From Carnegiea gigantea (lineage: Eukaryota > Streptophyta > Magnoliopsida > Caryophyllales > Cactaceae), in assembly GCA_029747015.1 (NCBI GenBank), contig JAKOGI010000185.1, forward strand, positions 583,501-647,500: a stretch of 64,000 nucleotides of DNA, read 5' to 3'. Every line of letters starts with the position of its first letter. Position 1 is the stretch's first letter. Of this stretch, positions 1 to 15,130 are shown in pieces. The notes beneath the pieces are model-generated. The model made no database searches. It worked only from the letters and a program-made list of their open reading frames with translations, and was not told the DNA's origin. The position numbers and the translations under genes are program-made.

Positions 1-3000
1 TTCCCTGGTCATGTTCAAAATCAGGGCCACTATGGAATCTGAAACCATGTCACTAATTGGATCAGCTGTCCAATGGAGGGATACATGTTTATCGGACTCC
101 TGCTTTATGGTCACACGATCGTGTACCCTTAAAGTTGTAACATCAGAATCTTCATCAACCCCCGAATCAACGCTTTCATATATTTGCTTCAGTCGATGCT
201 TCAAAACACCAAAGGCACCAGAGTATGGAATGGTAATTCGTTGGTTGATGTTAGCTGTGCATAGTTGAGAGAATACATGAAGATCCTCAGGTGCCATTAT
301 CTGATAAGTGAAGCCCTTCTTCACCAGTAACCCACTGACAGTCTCACCAACCTCAGGGGTCTTCTCAGCTAGCTTTCCAATGGCTTTTGCCATCTTCTCT
401 GAACTGAAGTACATCTCAACAGACTGGCAGTTCTTAGGTGACATAATTTTGGTGTTACGGTCTGAGAACATGTTGATCAGATTTTGCTTAAGCCTTCCCA
501 TCTCGTTGGCCTCTCCATGCACAAGTATTATGTTGGGAGGCATAAGTTCCTTCAAGAAAGATTTTGTTTGAGCAAAATCTGCATGAGCCGAGAAGGAGAT
601 GTAATGCACCTGCATGTTGAGAGGAGCACTGAGACCATTCATGAGGGTGACTTCCTTTGGTTCACTTATAATGGTCTTGGCTGGTGTCCCTTCAACAACA
701 TACCCTGGAATAACACAGGCATTCTTCTTATCAGAACACCATTTATCAAAAAGCTGTCTAGAGAGCCCACTCTGAAGTCCACCTGGGCTTGCCATCACCA
801 CTGAGGGACCCACATCATCAAAATTATCAATGCTCTTAAGTGGAGATATGTGCTTGAAGTCAAAAGGGTTCGAATTTGCATATTGGCTGCGGATCCTGTC
901 ATTCATGGCATTTATGTAGGTCTGATAGACAGCCATGCATCTTTTAGCAAGAGGAGATGCATAATATATGGGGATGTTGTGAAGCTCAGGGTGATTTGAC
1001 CAATACTCATCAAGAATCAATAGTAGTTCCTGCGCACGACCAAGGGCAAATGCAGGAATAAGAACACGGCCCCCTTGCGCAACGGTTGAATGGATAACAT
1101 CAGTAAACCGTTTCTCTCTAATATGCCTAGGCTGATGAAGTTGGACACCATAAGTGGATTCAATAATGCATATATCTGGAGAAAACTGAGGAATCTCTGC
1201 AGCACGTAAGTGTCTATCTTCTTCACGAGAATAGTCTCCAGTATAAAGAACCCTTACTCCTGCAATATCTACCATGAACATTGCAGCACCAAGCACATGT
1301 CCGGCGGTATAACACCAGAATCGAATGCCATTTACTTCTAGAGTCTGATGAAAATCAATAACCTGGAAATGAAGGGACATACACACAAGTCAGCCTGCAA
1401 TTGCTGAGATGTAAATAGGCTAAATAAAGAAAAGCTAGTGATGGCGAAAAGAAGTTGGATGTGTGGATGGTAATTCTGCAAACTTAATTTAATTCAGTTT
1501 CAGATGGTACATTTCACATGACGAAAGATGTCTCCTTTGCAAATTCAATTTAAATATGACCAACCGAACTTAGACCATCACCATAGAACGTCATTCGGCA
1601 GAGGGGATAAACTCAGTATAGACATCAATCCCTAGGACACAGATTTTGCTGAATGACATCAACCAAACATTAGCCCGAAAAACTTATTGGTGTTTCTAGG
1701 CAATTCTATTCCTCACCACCACCCCCCCAAAAAAAAATAGATTTGTTGCTCAAGAAATACACAGGAACGGCTTCCTCATATACACACACAAAGTGCACTT
1801 CAACGTGTTCGGGTAGTGAAAGTGAGGAGGTATGGCGAGACACAGAGGTCAGTGCCTCACGATACCTCACACCTAGGCCCATCTCAGGAATGTATATATA
1901 AAAATAAGTTGAAAACAAACTGCAATGTTCATATTTTTCTTCATCAAAAACAATTGACCCAAAAAAAAAAGAAGTGCTGAACTATATTGGAAATCCAAAT
2001 CAGGAAGGAAAGGCAATCCCAACCAAACAGATGCATCCCTTACCCCCCCCCTACAAGTCCAGAAGAAAACCAACCTCAATTTTATCCATGGAACGAAGAA
2101 TGTCCTGCTCATCATACAGCATATCTTCAACTGAAACTTTGCTCACTTTGACATAATCAGACAAAAGCAATCTATAGATGGCTTTAGTTGCATGAGTCAT
2201 GAAAACTCTGCCTCTGAACGTTGTCTGATGAAGGATCAAACGAATGCAAGTCACCACAAGCAGAAAGCAAGCAAAGCATTAAGCAATCATCTGAGGTCGT
2301 ACAAGCACATACCTTCTCCAAGAAATATGGAAGGGATGCTGCATGATCCAAGTGAAAGCTGCATGCACATAGCACTATCACGGTAAATGGAAGATGCTAA
2401 ATAATTAAGCAATTTTGTCACTTGCTACTAACTGAGAAACAGCCCAAAATAGACAGAATTCATCAGTTCTAAGGTTCATTGTTGTACAGTGAGTGAATCC
2501 ATGGCCATCGCTATATTTATATGCCACTAACAAATGAACCTGATTGCTAGACATATTATGTGTTTTTATATGCAAATACCTCGAAGAACACATTCCACAT
2601 AAAAGAATTGCATGAATTTCCCCATCAAACATAAATCCTAATACTAAAATGGATACTACTCGGCTGTAAAGACAACAAAAGGACCATACTGTGTAACCAG
2701 AAGAACATCGATAATTGAAGGATCAATCTCATCGAAGTAAGGCAAAGCAGCCATGCCAGAATAAGCAGGATGGATTCCACAGTCAAACTGAAACAAGAAT
2801 GAAAATTGAATCAGACTTCAGAGAAGTGGGTAAAAGCACAATCAGCAAAATAAACTCAGCCAACAATACTGAAATGATCCATACCAATACAGTTTTGCCC
2901 TTGTAAGACATGTAAACACAAGATCGACCCACTTCACTTCCAGCACCTAAAGGGGTTACTATAAGCTGATCCCCTTCTCTTGTGGCCGGAGAATCCCGTC

Positions 3001-3037
3001 TCTTCAGCGACGACGGTGGTTGCCCAGTTGAAGCCAT
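1..3037 (-). CDS. CPSF73-I: CPSF73-I, 3'-end processing endonuclease, copy A (3' end cut by window)
   Basis: Metallo-beta-lactamase/beta-CASP endonuclease of the nuclear cleavage and polyadenylation complex, which cuts pre-mRNA before poly(A) addition. Exons on the minus strand: 3037-2885, 2787-2690, 2358-2313, 2224-2075 and 1362 to beyond base 1; phases join and all visible introns are GT-AG. The start [10 protein letters not shown] leads into the beta-lactamase fold. HFHLDH (the HxHxDH zinc motif) is completed across the exon 2/3 junction. Then come TAGH, YTGDYS, IIESTYG, and the beta-CASP motifs SFSAHAD and VHGEANEM. The frame stays open to the window edge. By comparison with copy B the full protein would be about 703 residues (family about 690). 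Where A and B differ, A has the residue I expect from plant homologues ([25 protein letters not shown]). It is therefore probably the functional copy, although its last roughly 100 codons are outside the window. Confidence 0.93.
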
Positions 3038-4493
3038 GCTTGAATTGAAGTTGAACCCACAAACCCTTGACAAAATTCCAACTAAAAGATCAATCAACCC
3101 TAGCTAACTATGTTAAATGCAGATCAAAACTCTTAAAGACCCATCTTTCAGTGAAATTCACAAAACCCCAGGACGAACGTATGAAGGGAAGAAGAAACCT
3201 AGACTAAAACCTTCCAAAAACCCTTGTTACCGAATGCCATCAAGACAATTTGAAACAGTAAATTTGGGAAGAAGAGAAGGAAAGAGTGCGAGAGACAAAA
3301 TGTACCTCAAAGTCAGAGTAGACGGCGACGGCGACGGCGAAGAGGAGGTCGCCGGTCTGAAACTTCAAAAGAGACAGGGTATTACAGCGGTGGTGGGGAG
3401 GCGGAGGCGGAGGCGGACTGGCGGTGGGCTTGCTGAGTATTGGATATTTCACGCGCGGCCCACTCCAACTGTTTAGAAAAATGTGACAAGAATTTTGTGC
3501 ATTGAATTTGGGCGAGCCGGTAAAACGGAGCCGAGACTTCAAATTTTTTTTTTGGTGCGTTCCTGAGACTTAAAATCTATATTGAATTATTTATATCTAA
3601 ACGGGATTTTCATTTAAAAAGGAACCCAAAGTTTAAATGGACCTAAATTGAATCAAATTTGACTTACTTTTTCCTTTATTTATCAGAGTCTTCCTTTTTT
3701 GCAGGGCAAAGTTATTTGGCCGAATCAAATTTACCTGAACTAAAAGCAGAGATATCGTTGACTTGAAATATGACTATGTTTGAACTTGACTTGTATAAAA
3801 ATGGAACCACTCCTTTGCCATAGAGAAAATTTTATTAATGGATTGATTTCTAGTTCACTTTCAATTTCTCTAAGTAAGAGGAGGCAAAGATTTATACAAG
3901 TAAAATTCGAATTCATATTTTTTAAAATGGTCTAGAAAAACTTCGCAAACTATAGCAGTGACACGAATGATTTATTTATAATTGTGATTTACTTTGATTT
4001 GAATTTTTAGCATTGATAAAGCCTCTATTTTCTTAATTTTTTTTTCTAAGTTGGAATTATTAAAGATTGAAGACCAAATAACACGGTCAATCCTACAACT
4101 AAATGAGCTAAATAACAATTTGCAATACATCATCTACTTACCTCAATTTGTTTAAAATAGTCAGAAATTTTCTTATACAAAATCTTTCTATTAAGGGGTC
4201 AAATACACAAAATCAATGTTGTCCTTTTTATTTTTATAAATCCATATTTGACGGAGAAGAATCCGAAGATCTATTACCACCCATTGCATTGAGTATGCAA
4301 ACAATCTTGGCATGGAACCAGAAACAAAAACGATTTGCTTCTTTGTTATGTATACATACATACTACATACGTCGGCCTTTGCGTCTAACTTTACACCCAA
4401 AAGAAGGGGAAAAAAAAACACATATCATACACATACATGCAACAAGCACATAATCTAGTTAACTATGAAAAAAGAATTTCCCAATAATGTAAA
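3038..4493 (-). promoter_or_regulatory. CPSF73 copy A leader and promoter region
   Basis: Intergenic stretch between the CPSF73 start and the 3' end of the receptor kinase pseudogene. The first 430 bases hold the likely 5' leader: a GAC-GGC repeat near 3330-3350, a GGC-GGA repeat near 3397-3420, and a possible leader intron whose donor (GAG|GTACAT on the minus strand) lies near 3304. The same region at 51,653-53,108 differs in the copy number of both trinucleotide repeats. From 3540 on it is AT-rich and I see no gene. The promoter role is inferred from position only. Confidence 0.4.
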
Positions 4494-7696
<3,203 letters not shown>

Positions 7697-8023
7697 TTTA
7701 CTGTGTGATCTTCCGCTGATCAAGGGCCTAGCAAGGACCAAAGTCAGGAATCTGCATGCGACAATAATTATCCGGTACAATGTAGTTATTTGGTTTTACA
7801 TTCCTGTCAAGAACATATAGTTAGATATTGACAAGGCAGATGGATTTAGCCAATAAAATGAATCTACGCTAGCTTCCTGTCTGTACAATGTCTTTATTAT
7901 TCAACTACTAATTAGGCATTTCTGGACTACAAATAATTGGACCATTCTCCTCAGCAGGAAAGTTTTAGTGCATTAGGCAGATTGAACCAGAAGAAACAGC
8001 CTAACCATGCCAGAAACAGCAAG

Positions 8024-8153
8024 GTTTTGGGGTTGAGCGAACCGCATTTTCATGCTGCGATGGCCGCGATATAGAACACGACTGCCGTATCTTAGCGATT
8101 TTGCTGCACCACTACTGAAACCGAAATCGCGACCAAAACCACATTTTGAATCC
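8024..8153. mobile_element. Truncated small TIR element (GGATTCAAAAT family)
   Basis: The right part of a MITE-like element ending in ATTTTGAATCC. The intact relative in block B (57,049-57,218) begins GGATTCAAAATG and ends with the reverse complement of that. The left terminus is missing here because of the 453-base deletion. Confidence 0.5.
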
Positions 8154-8631
8154 TTGTGGGGTACACAGGCAGCTCACAATATACTTGATCTCATATTCAA
8201 TAAACCTTTGCATACACAATCACTTCATTCAAGCATTTAAACAATAAAAATCAAAATAAACCATTGATATACACTCACATCAACAATAATCACTTAACAA
8301 ATAGATACTCAAATGATGAATCCAATCGTAACAAACACCGGAAACCGCTAGATTGTGAGTCTACAATGCAATTCAGGAACCAGTATATACCTCCAAATTA
8401 TGATTAAGATTAACAAAAACACTTGAAAAGGGACTTGAACCGCTTATATTAGACCCATCAATGGCGGAAAATTGATTATAGCAATTAACACTAACCATCG
8501 AAAAGAGCAGCCACTAAATAAATAATAATAATAGATCGATGTAAAACTACCACATTTTTGGAACGAAGATTGGGGATAGTACTAGGAGAGAATTGGCTGA
8601 GGGGTGAGCAGGAGCGAGAAAATGAAGAGCT

Positions 8632-8659
8632 GAAGAAGAAGAAGAAGAAGAAGAAGAAG
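8632..8659 (+). repeat. GAA microsatellite
   Basis: About nine GAA units. The block B counterpart at 57,697-57,716 is shorter, so the repeat has changed length since the duplication. Confidence 0.85.
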
Positions 8660-8983
8660 GAAAAGAAAAATGAGCATTATTAGTTTAATTGGCGCAGGTT
8701 GAAATTGAAATTATCAAATAGTTGGGTTATAATAAACAAATGAATCATGGACAAAGCGAGAATTTTAGTGCCCTGGTCTGGCTGCTTGCTAGGTGGTTGA
8801 CTGGCTGGCGCCTGGCGGTCGGTACTTTTTGTACGAGCTTATTAATTTGTCAAGTGTTTTATATCGCTCCAAAACTTCATTATCATGCACATCAGGCATC
8901 GGGATTATTGTAACATCTTCATAATGTGAGCTTGGGCCCTTGGCGACTTAGTGAAGCCTTAAGCTTTCGGACTGCCCTTTACG

Positions 8984-9285
8984 TTGAAAGATATAAATTT
9001 GTAAATGGGTAAAATTGATTAAGATTGATAGAAGTGGATTGAAATAGATTTTTTTTTGTTGAAATGAGTTGACATAGGCTGAAGTGGGTTGAAGTGGATT
9101 GAATTTTTTTTATATGATGGGTAAGAGTTGGTTAAAATAGTGAAAAGTAGGTTAAAGTTGGTTAAAATGAGTTGAAGTGGGTATTTTTTTAATTGAAATT
9201 GGTGAAATTGGTTGAAGTAACTTGAAATTGATTGAAATTAGTAAATTGAAATTTACCAATGAAAAGAACAGGGACTTAGTAGTTA
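8984..9285. mobile_element. TIR element with internal TTGAAGTGGG repeats, block A
   Basis: Ends are imperfect inverted repeats (left CGTTGAAAGATATAAATTTG, right AAATTTACCAATGAAAAGAA). The interior is built of degenerate repeats of the type GGTTGAAGTGGGTTGAAGT. The same element is at 57,974-58,286, and relatives lie in X copies 1, C and 3. Coding capacity is nil. The superfamily is not settled because target duplications are unclear. Confidence 0.55.
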
Positions 9286-9450
9286 AAATTGAGGTCCAAC
9301 GTACAATATGCCTTAGCTTCAAATTTTCCATCTACTGTATTAGTGTATTGTAATTATAATGTACTAGTCTTTATGAATCCTTCAATTTTTTTTAAAAAAC
9401 ATTTTACCTTAGTTCAATTTCTATTTACACTCTCATGAAAGACAAAGAGT

Positions 9451-11114
9451 ACAACAACACCACCATCACCTCCTAGTGTGGGTCCCGTTTTCGTAGGATC
9501 TGAGGAGATCTAAATGTAGGCAGTCTTACCTCTACCGGTATCCCTACCCGTAAAGAGGGTGAATCCAAGAAACCCACAAAAGAAGATTTTGTGAAAACTT
9601 TTAATGGAAGAAAGATTTTGCGAAAACATTTAATGGAAAAAAAAAACTAAAGATATGCAACAGGGAATGAGCTAAGAAATACTATGTAAATATAAGCACA
9701 ATATAGCAGAGGAGGGTACTATACCTTAACAAACAGCAGTAGGTAAACAATGTCTCTTCCTAAATGTATGTACTATCTACATATAAACACGGCATACGAA
9801 AAAATCACAACCAACCTATCCTACTACAACCGAAAAACCACCACCAAATCAAGTGGCCAGCTCTCTGCGGTCTAAGATGCTAATCCTATTCCGCCATAAT
9901 CTTCTATCCTGAGTCATGTCCTCTGTCAATCCTACAACTTTCAAATCCTTTCTAATCACCTCGTCCAAACTCTTTTTTGGTCGTCTCCTCCCTCTTTTAC
10001 TATCAGGGATGTAAATCCTCTCACATCTCTTTACTGAAGCGTCCGCACTCCTTCTTTTCACATGGCCAAATCATCTGAGTCGAGTTTATCTCATCTTATC
10101 TTCGATGGGAGCCACTTTAAACTAAATCTCTGATTACTCTATTCCTAATTTTATCCATTCTCGTATAACCACGCATCCACCTAATCATTCTCATCTCTAC
10201 CACCATTAATCTTTGAACATGTGTCTTTTTATAGGCCAACACTCGGATCTATACCGTACAATAGGTTTAACTACTATACGATAAACTTTACTTTTTAATC
10301 CTATAGGCATTCTCTTATCACACAGCACACCTGAAGCAGACTTCCATTTTTGCTAACCCACTTTTATGCGCTGGTTAATATCTCCGTCAATATCTCCATT
10401 CTGTTGAATGATCGAACCCATATATTCAAACTTCTCGACCTTTGGTATCGTCATCCCATTAATAGTGACTTCTCCCCGTGTATCTTCCCTTCAACTGAAA
10501 CAACAATGTAGGTATTCAATTTCTGATCTACTTACTTTAAAAAATCTAGACTCTAGTGTATATCTCCATCGCTCCAACTTGTCATTAACTCCCTCTCTGC
10601 TCTCATTAGTAAGAACAATATCATCTGTAAATAACATATACCATGGCAACTCATCCTGAATTCATTTTGTGAGTTCATTCATAACTATAGTCAAAAGAAA
10701 AGGGCTTAAAGCGGCACCCTGATGCAGGCTCATACCAACGTAGAAGTCATTGGTAGCCCATCCTGGCATCCTAACACTCGTCCTACCTCCCTCGTACGTA
10801 TCCTTAATAACTCGAATGTATACAGGTGACACTCCTTTCTTTTCTAAGCATCTTCATAACACTTCATACGGAACTCTATCATATGCTTTTTCCAGGTCAA
10901 TAAACACCATATGAAGATCTACCTTTCTATCTCTGTACAATCCCATGAGCCATCTAAGGAGGTAAATTACCTGTATGGTCCACCTGCAAGGCATAAAACC
11001 AAATTGGTTATCCGATATCAAAATATCCTTCCGCAACATTCTCTTAATCACCCTCTCCCATAACTTCATAGTGTGACTGCGCAACTTTATACCCTTATAG
11101 TTATTACAATCCTA
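9451..11114 (-). mobile_element. RTE-type LINE copy A, 3' part
   Basis: Minus-strand remnant of a plant RTE non-LTR retrotransposon. The CAACAAC-type tail at 9451 (TTG repeats on its own strand) marks its 3' end. Degraded reading frames encode the post-reverse-transcriptase part (RIKVGWQKWKS-like region, RRGRRRPKKSLDEV) and a reverse transcriptase core with [13 protein letters not shown]. It is split at 11,115 by the Athila element and resumes at 19,223. Target duplications ATGAAAGACAAAGAGT (9435-9450) and ATGAAAGACAGAGT (20,250-20,263) bracket the whole LINE. Broken by stops and frameshifts. Confidence 0.85.
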
Positions 11115-11119
11115 AATAT

Positions 11120-12495
11120 TGATGAACCTCTATTTTGTCCCATTTTTAGCCCCTATTTGACCCATTTCCTCCCCCATTATCACGTTTAATTGTGTTAAAA
11201 AAGGGTCAAATCGGCCTCCTTTTGCATACTTTTTACTTATACAGTATCTTTCGATATTTTTCAGGAACTTTATTGAAGAAACGGAAAGATGAATAATATT
11301 TAGCAGAAAGGAGTGCCAAGAAGGCGAGAAAAGCTGCGAAAAAGCGTCGCACGGAAGTCCCGAAGAATCGAACACAAGCGACAGAGCCGAACCATGAAGA
11401 CCCGGCCAAGCCAAGCTGGCCGCCACATGGCATGGCCTGACCGTGCCACGTGGCCGGTTCCGCAAGCTTGCCTTGGCGTTTTCCAGAATTTTGGCACGGT
11501 GGTGCCGTGCCTCAGGGCACGAACGTGCCACCCCCGTTCCGCGACGCGACTTAAATTTGCCTTCGGGGTTATTTTGTGGGCATCCTCAGTTTCATGTTTA
11601 GTTTTCTCTAAAAACTCTCTCGAGGCGATTCTTAGGTTTATTTCAAGATTTAAGTTTTTATACTCTTGAATCACGCTATTAGATTGAAGTTTATTCTATC
11701 GTTAATTCATTCGATTAATTTCAGGTTCTTGCTTCTAGTTCTCTCTCCTCTTGTTCTTAATTATTTAGGGTTTGGTTGTGATGTTTATTGAATTGAATAT
11801 TGCGATTGTTGTGTTAAACATGATTGTAGGCTAAATCCTTCAACTTAGGTTGGAATTGACGCCGAATATGTGTAGTTAAATCTTGTACTGGCCCAATCCC
11901 TGCTCCCCCATTGTTTTGCAATTATGAATTCTACTATGCACGCTACATGCTCAATGAAATGCTCGAAAGAACATTCATCCTTTTTATTGGGGTTTAGGGG
12001 AGCGTTGAGAGACGAAACCTTTACCTAGTGCGCCTTAGTAGACGATTAGGGTTTTAACATGAAAATAGTTAGGATTCTAATTGGGATTCGAAATTGTAAA
12101 TCTTGTAATCCTTCGACTCTTAGTCCCATGAAAATAGGCGACTATAGTTTGAGGATTAGTCTTCGACCCTTGAAAGAGGGAGGAGATGAACTTAATTGAC
12201 AATTTATCCATTCGTGATGCATGCCTGGAATATGTTTGGTAGGGCTAGTAATTGATTCGCTAGCATATTTGTGCTGTTAATTCCAACCTAAGTGTTTACT
12301 CTTCTGCTGTTTAATTCATCTTTAAGTCGTTATTGTTTCCCTTAATTTAATTCCAAAACTCCAACTGTGACTGCCTAACTTGAGTGGCCTAATTAGTTAT
12401 GGTAGTTGAAGCCAAGTTCCCTGTGAATTCGACCCGTACTTGTTGGTTGCTAGCTACAGCTACGCCGTGCACTTGCGGAAATTAAAACGATAACA
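11120..12495 (+). repeat. 5' LTR of Athila-type element
   Basis: Starts TGATGAACCTC and ends CGATAACA. Nearly the same as the 3' LTR; the differences are mostly C/T and G/A and are densest in the first 400 bases. A GC-rich stretch near 11,400-11,545 is rich in GTGCC/GGCAC motifs. Several open frames of 60-180 codons here are chance frames in the LTR. Confidence 0.93.
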
Positions 12496-12501
12496 AGTTT
12501 T

Positions 12502-12519
12502 TAGCGCCGTTGCCGGGGA
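12502..12519 (+). promoter_or_regulatory. Primer binding site for tRNA-Asp
   Basis: TAGCGCCGTTGCCGGGGA lies six bases after the 5' LTR. It matches the 3' end of plant tRNA-Asp (the usual Athila primer site is TGGCGCCGTTGCCGGGGA) with one change, A for G at the second base. Confidence 0.88.
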
Positions 12520-12651
12520 ACTTGCGCTTTTCAATATTAGAATCGATTAGCGTGTTCTAGACTAGGCTTTTTCTTTCCCTTTTTGTCCCTTCTTGTTTCC
12601 CCCTCCCTCTTGTGCTTGAAACTGTTTACGCCGTGGTAGTGTTGACTTTGT

Positions 12652-14104
12652 ATGCGCAGGCGAAGTCAAAAGGATCAACCACTTGTTCCTTTTGACCCAG
12701 AGATTGAAGCCACCGTTCGAAGGCAAAGCGGTGCAAGGAAGCGGCAACAAGCACAAGTTCTGATGGCTGGGCAAGGTGAAAGAGTTTTGCGGGACTATGC
12801 TCTGCCACAAGCATCGGGCATCACCTCCTCCATGGTTAGCCCTGCAGTCGTGGCTAACAACTTCGAACTCAGCCCAGCACTTATCTCATTTGTGGAGCGG
12901 GAGCAGTTCGGCGGACACCCATCTGAAAACCCCAATGCGCATCTTCGCAAGTTTCTTGTGAAGTGCGACACTATCAAAATCAACGGGGCGTCCGCTGATG
13001 CAATTAGGCTGCGGCTTTTCCCTTTCTTGTTAAGGGACAGAGTCAGTGACTGGTTACAGAATGGGAAGCCTAATTCATTCACCACCTGGGAGATACTCTC
13101 CAAAGCCTTCCTCAGCAAATATTTTCCACCGGGCAAAGCTGAGGACTGAGATTACTTCATTCCTTCAGCGGGATGACGAATCCCTTTACGAGGCTTGGGA
13201 GAGGTTCAAGGACCTCCAGCGGTAGTGCCCTCATCATGGCGTTCCTGACTGGCTTCTTGTCCAGACATTCTACAATGGGTTAGAGCAGTCAGTGAAAATC
13301 TCAGTGGATGCTGCTGCAAGAGGAGCTCTCATGGGTAAGTCGATCGAGGCGGCGAAGGTCTTGTTGGAAGAGATGGCTTCCAACAATTATCATTGGCAAG
13401 CGATAGAGCCACCCCACAGAGAAGCGGTGGCAAGTACGCAGTCGACGCTGTGACCCTTCTATACCAGTCGGGTGGATGCGCTAGCACAGAAGCTAGACGA
13501 AGTGCCCACCTCTCCCACTCCAGGTGGATCTTCAGGGCCATCCATGGGGACTTATGCATACTGCGAGGCATGTGGTGTCCAGGGACACACCTCCATTGAG
13601 TGTTACAATGCTCCCTCCAGCATTGAACATATCAATGCTTACAACACCTACACCACACCTCCTCAAAATAACCCCCATCCCACCACCTATAGTCAGGGTT
13701 GGAAGAGTCAAACGAACCCTCTCTACAAAAATCCCAACCCTCACCCCCAGCATTCCATCCAGCCACCCGGTTTTCACAACCGACCTCCCTACACTCCACA
13801 ACCTCCACCTCCCGAACCTACATCTCACCTGGAGAGTCTTATGGAGCGCTTCATAGTGACCCAAACCACGACCAATGAGACTCTTAAGGAGTCAATCAAT
13901 CTACTGACCTCCAGAGTAGATGCTATGGCCGCCCATCAGAAAACGATGGACACGCAGATTGCTCAGATTGCCCAACAGGTGAGCCTCGTGTCCCGACCTC
14001 AAGGGCAACTTCTAGGCCAGCCAGAAGTTAACCCCTGCCGCCACGTCAATGCCATCTCCACGATGAAAGAGGGCTTAGAGGAGAGCCCAGTGATGGTTCT
14101 TTAG
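12652..14104 (+). pseudogene. Athila gag, degenerate
   Basis: Retrotransposon capsid gene in pieces. Frame 12,652-13,149 carries the capsid core (FPFLLRDRVSDWLQ, SKAFLSKYFPP). Near 13,140 the frame shifts and continues with EITSFLQRDDESLYEAWERF, a typical Athila continuation, then meets a TAG near 13,225 and a TGA near 13,450. The third piece, from about 13,472 to 14,104, holds a zinc knuckle of CX2CX4HX4C form (CEACGVQGHTSIEC) followed by a proline-rich region. No intact product is possible. Confidence 0.85.
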
Positions 14105-14439
14105 GAGGTAGTTCCCATTCCTGATTCTGTAGGAACGGAGGGGCAAGCGCGAAAAGAGACTCGGAGCTCTTCTGAGGAGATTAGCCCTCCACCTCCTGCT
14201 CGCACCTACTAGTTACCAGTACCCTACCCTCAGCGACTGGCGTGGTCCAAGCTAGCCCAGCTTGAACCTAGATTCGCGCGCTTCCTGGAGACCTTATGCC
14301 GAATTTATACTGGTAGTCCCCTCCTGGAAGCTCTCAAGAATGCTCCCGCGCACTTTAAATTTTTAAGCGAGCTCCTATCCTAGAAGGGTGACCCTGGGGA
14401 CGCTTCAGCAGCCCCCATTTGCGGATCCTGCAACTCGCT

Positions 14440-15130
14440 CCTACCGCGACGGTCCCCATCAAAACTGCAGGATTCTGGCAATTTCTCTATCCCATGCTGC
14501 ATAGGGGATATGCAGATTGAGAAAGCCCTTTGCGATCTGGGCGCCAGTGTGAGCATCATGCCGCTCTCTCTCTGCAAGAAGCTGCTATTACGGCACCCTA
14601 CACCCACCAGCGTTATTATCTAACTCGCAGATTGCCAGCCTGTGGGCATTCTGGAGGATGTCCCGATCCAGGTGGGCAAGTTCCTCGTCCCTTGCGATTT
14701 CATTGTTCTTGACATGGACGAGGATTTCCCTGCCCCACTCATCTTAGGCCGCCCATTTCTTGCGACCGCAGGGGTGGTGCTCGACGTGCAAACAGGCACC
14801 ATGTCCTTCACCATTTGTGGCGAGTGCGTGGACTTCCATTTCCCTCCACCCACACCACCTCTCATGCCTGGAGCCCACCCCACACCTTCCGCCCCCACTC
14901 CCTCTCCTCTCCCACCTGTCCTGGGAGTGGCGATCACTGATTGGGGTGGCGGATCTCATCTGCGGCCGCCTGTTCTACCTCCTCCACATCCACCGCCTCC
15001 TGTTGCTATTGGCGGGCCTCCTTGGGCGACGCTGATGCTCGACTTCTGCCATGGGGAGGTGTTTACTGCACCGCCATCCGCCACTCCATCTGCCCCACCT
15101 CCTTTCATCTCGCCCACACCGTCCTCCTGA
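14440..15130 (+). pseudogene. Athila aspartic protease region, degenerate
   Basis: Retropepsin-like domain that processes the Gag-Pol polyprotein. The active-site block CDLGASVSIMPLSL is near 14,534-14,575. After an in-frame TAA near 14,621 the fold continues as GILEDVPIQVGKFLVPCDF, VLDMDEDF and LILGRPFLATAG, the last being the conserved ILGR flap-side motif. The C-terminal tail (from about 14,840) is proline- and threonine-rich and ends at 15,130. In autonomous relatives reverse transcriptase follows here; it is absent. Confidence 0.82.

Larger units (their letters stand above)
7697..8983. other. Upstream region of receptor kinase copy A
   Basis: No gene is seen. Up to 8018 it matches the region upstream of copy B. 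At 8019-8023 (GCAAG) it lacks 453 bases that B has (56,643-57,095). It then carries the right half of a small TIR element (8024-8153) and a GAA repeat (8632-8659). The first few hundred bases may include the receptor promoter. Confidence 0.5.

Noticed and set aside
484..804. 106-codon plus-strand frame, with a counterpart at 49,094
   Set aside because: Antisense shadow of CPSF73 exon 5.
11130..11674. Overlapping open frames of 66-133 codons on both strands, repeated at 17,848-18,396 (up to 182 codons)
   Set aside because: They lie wholly inside the two LTRs, occur in several frames at once and are not conserved between the LTRs.
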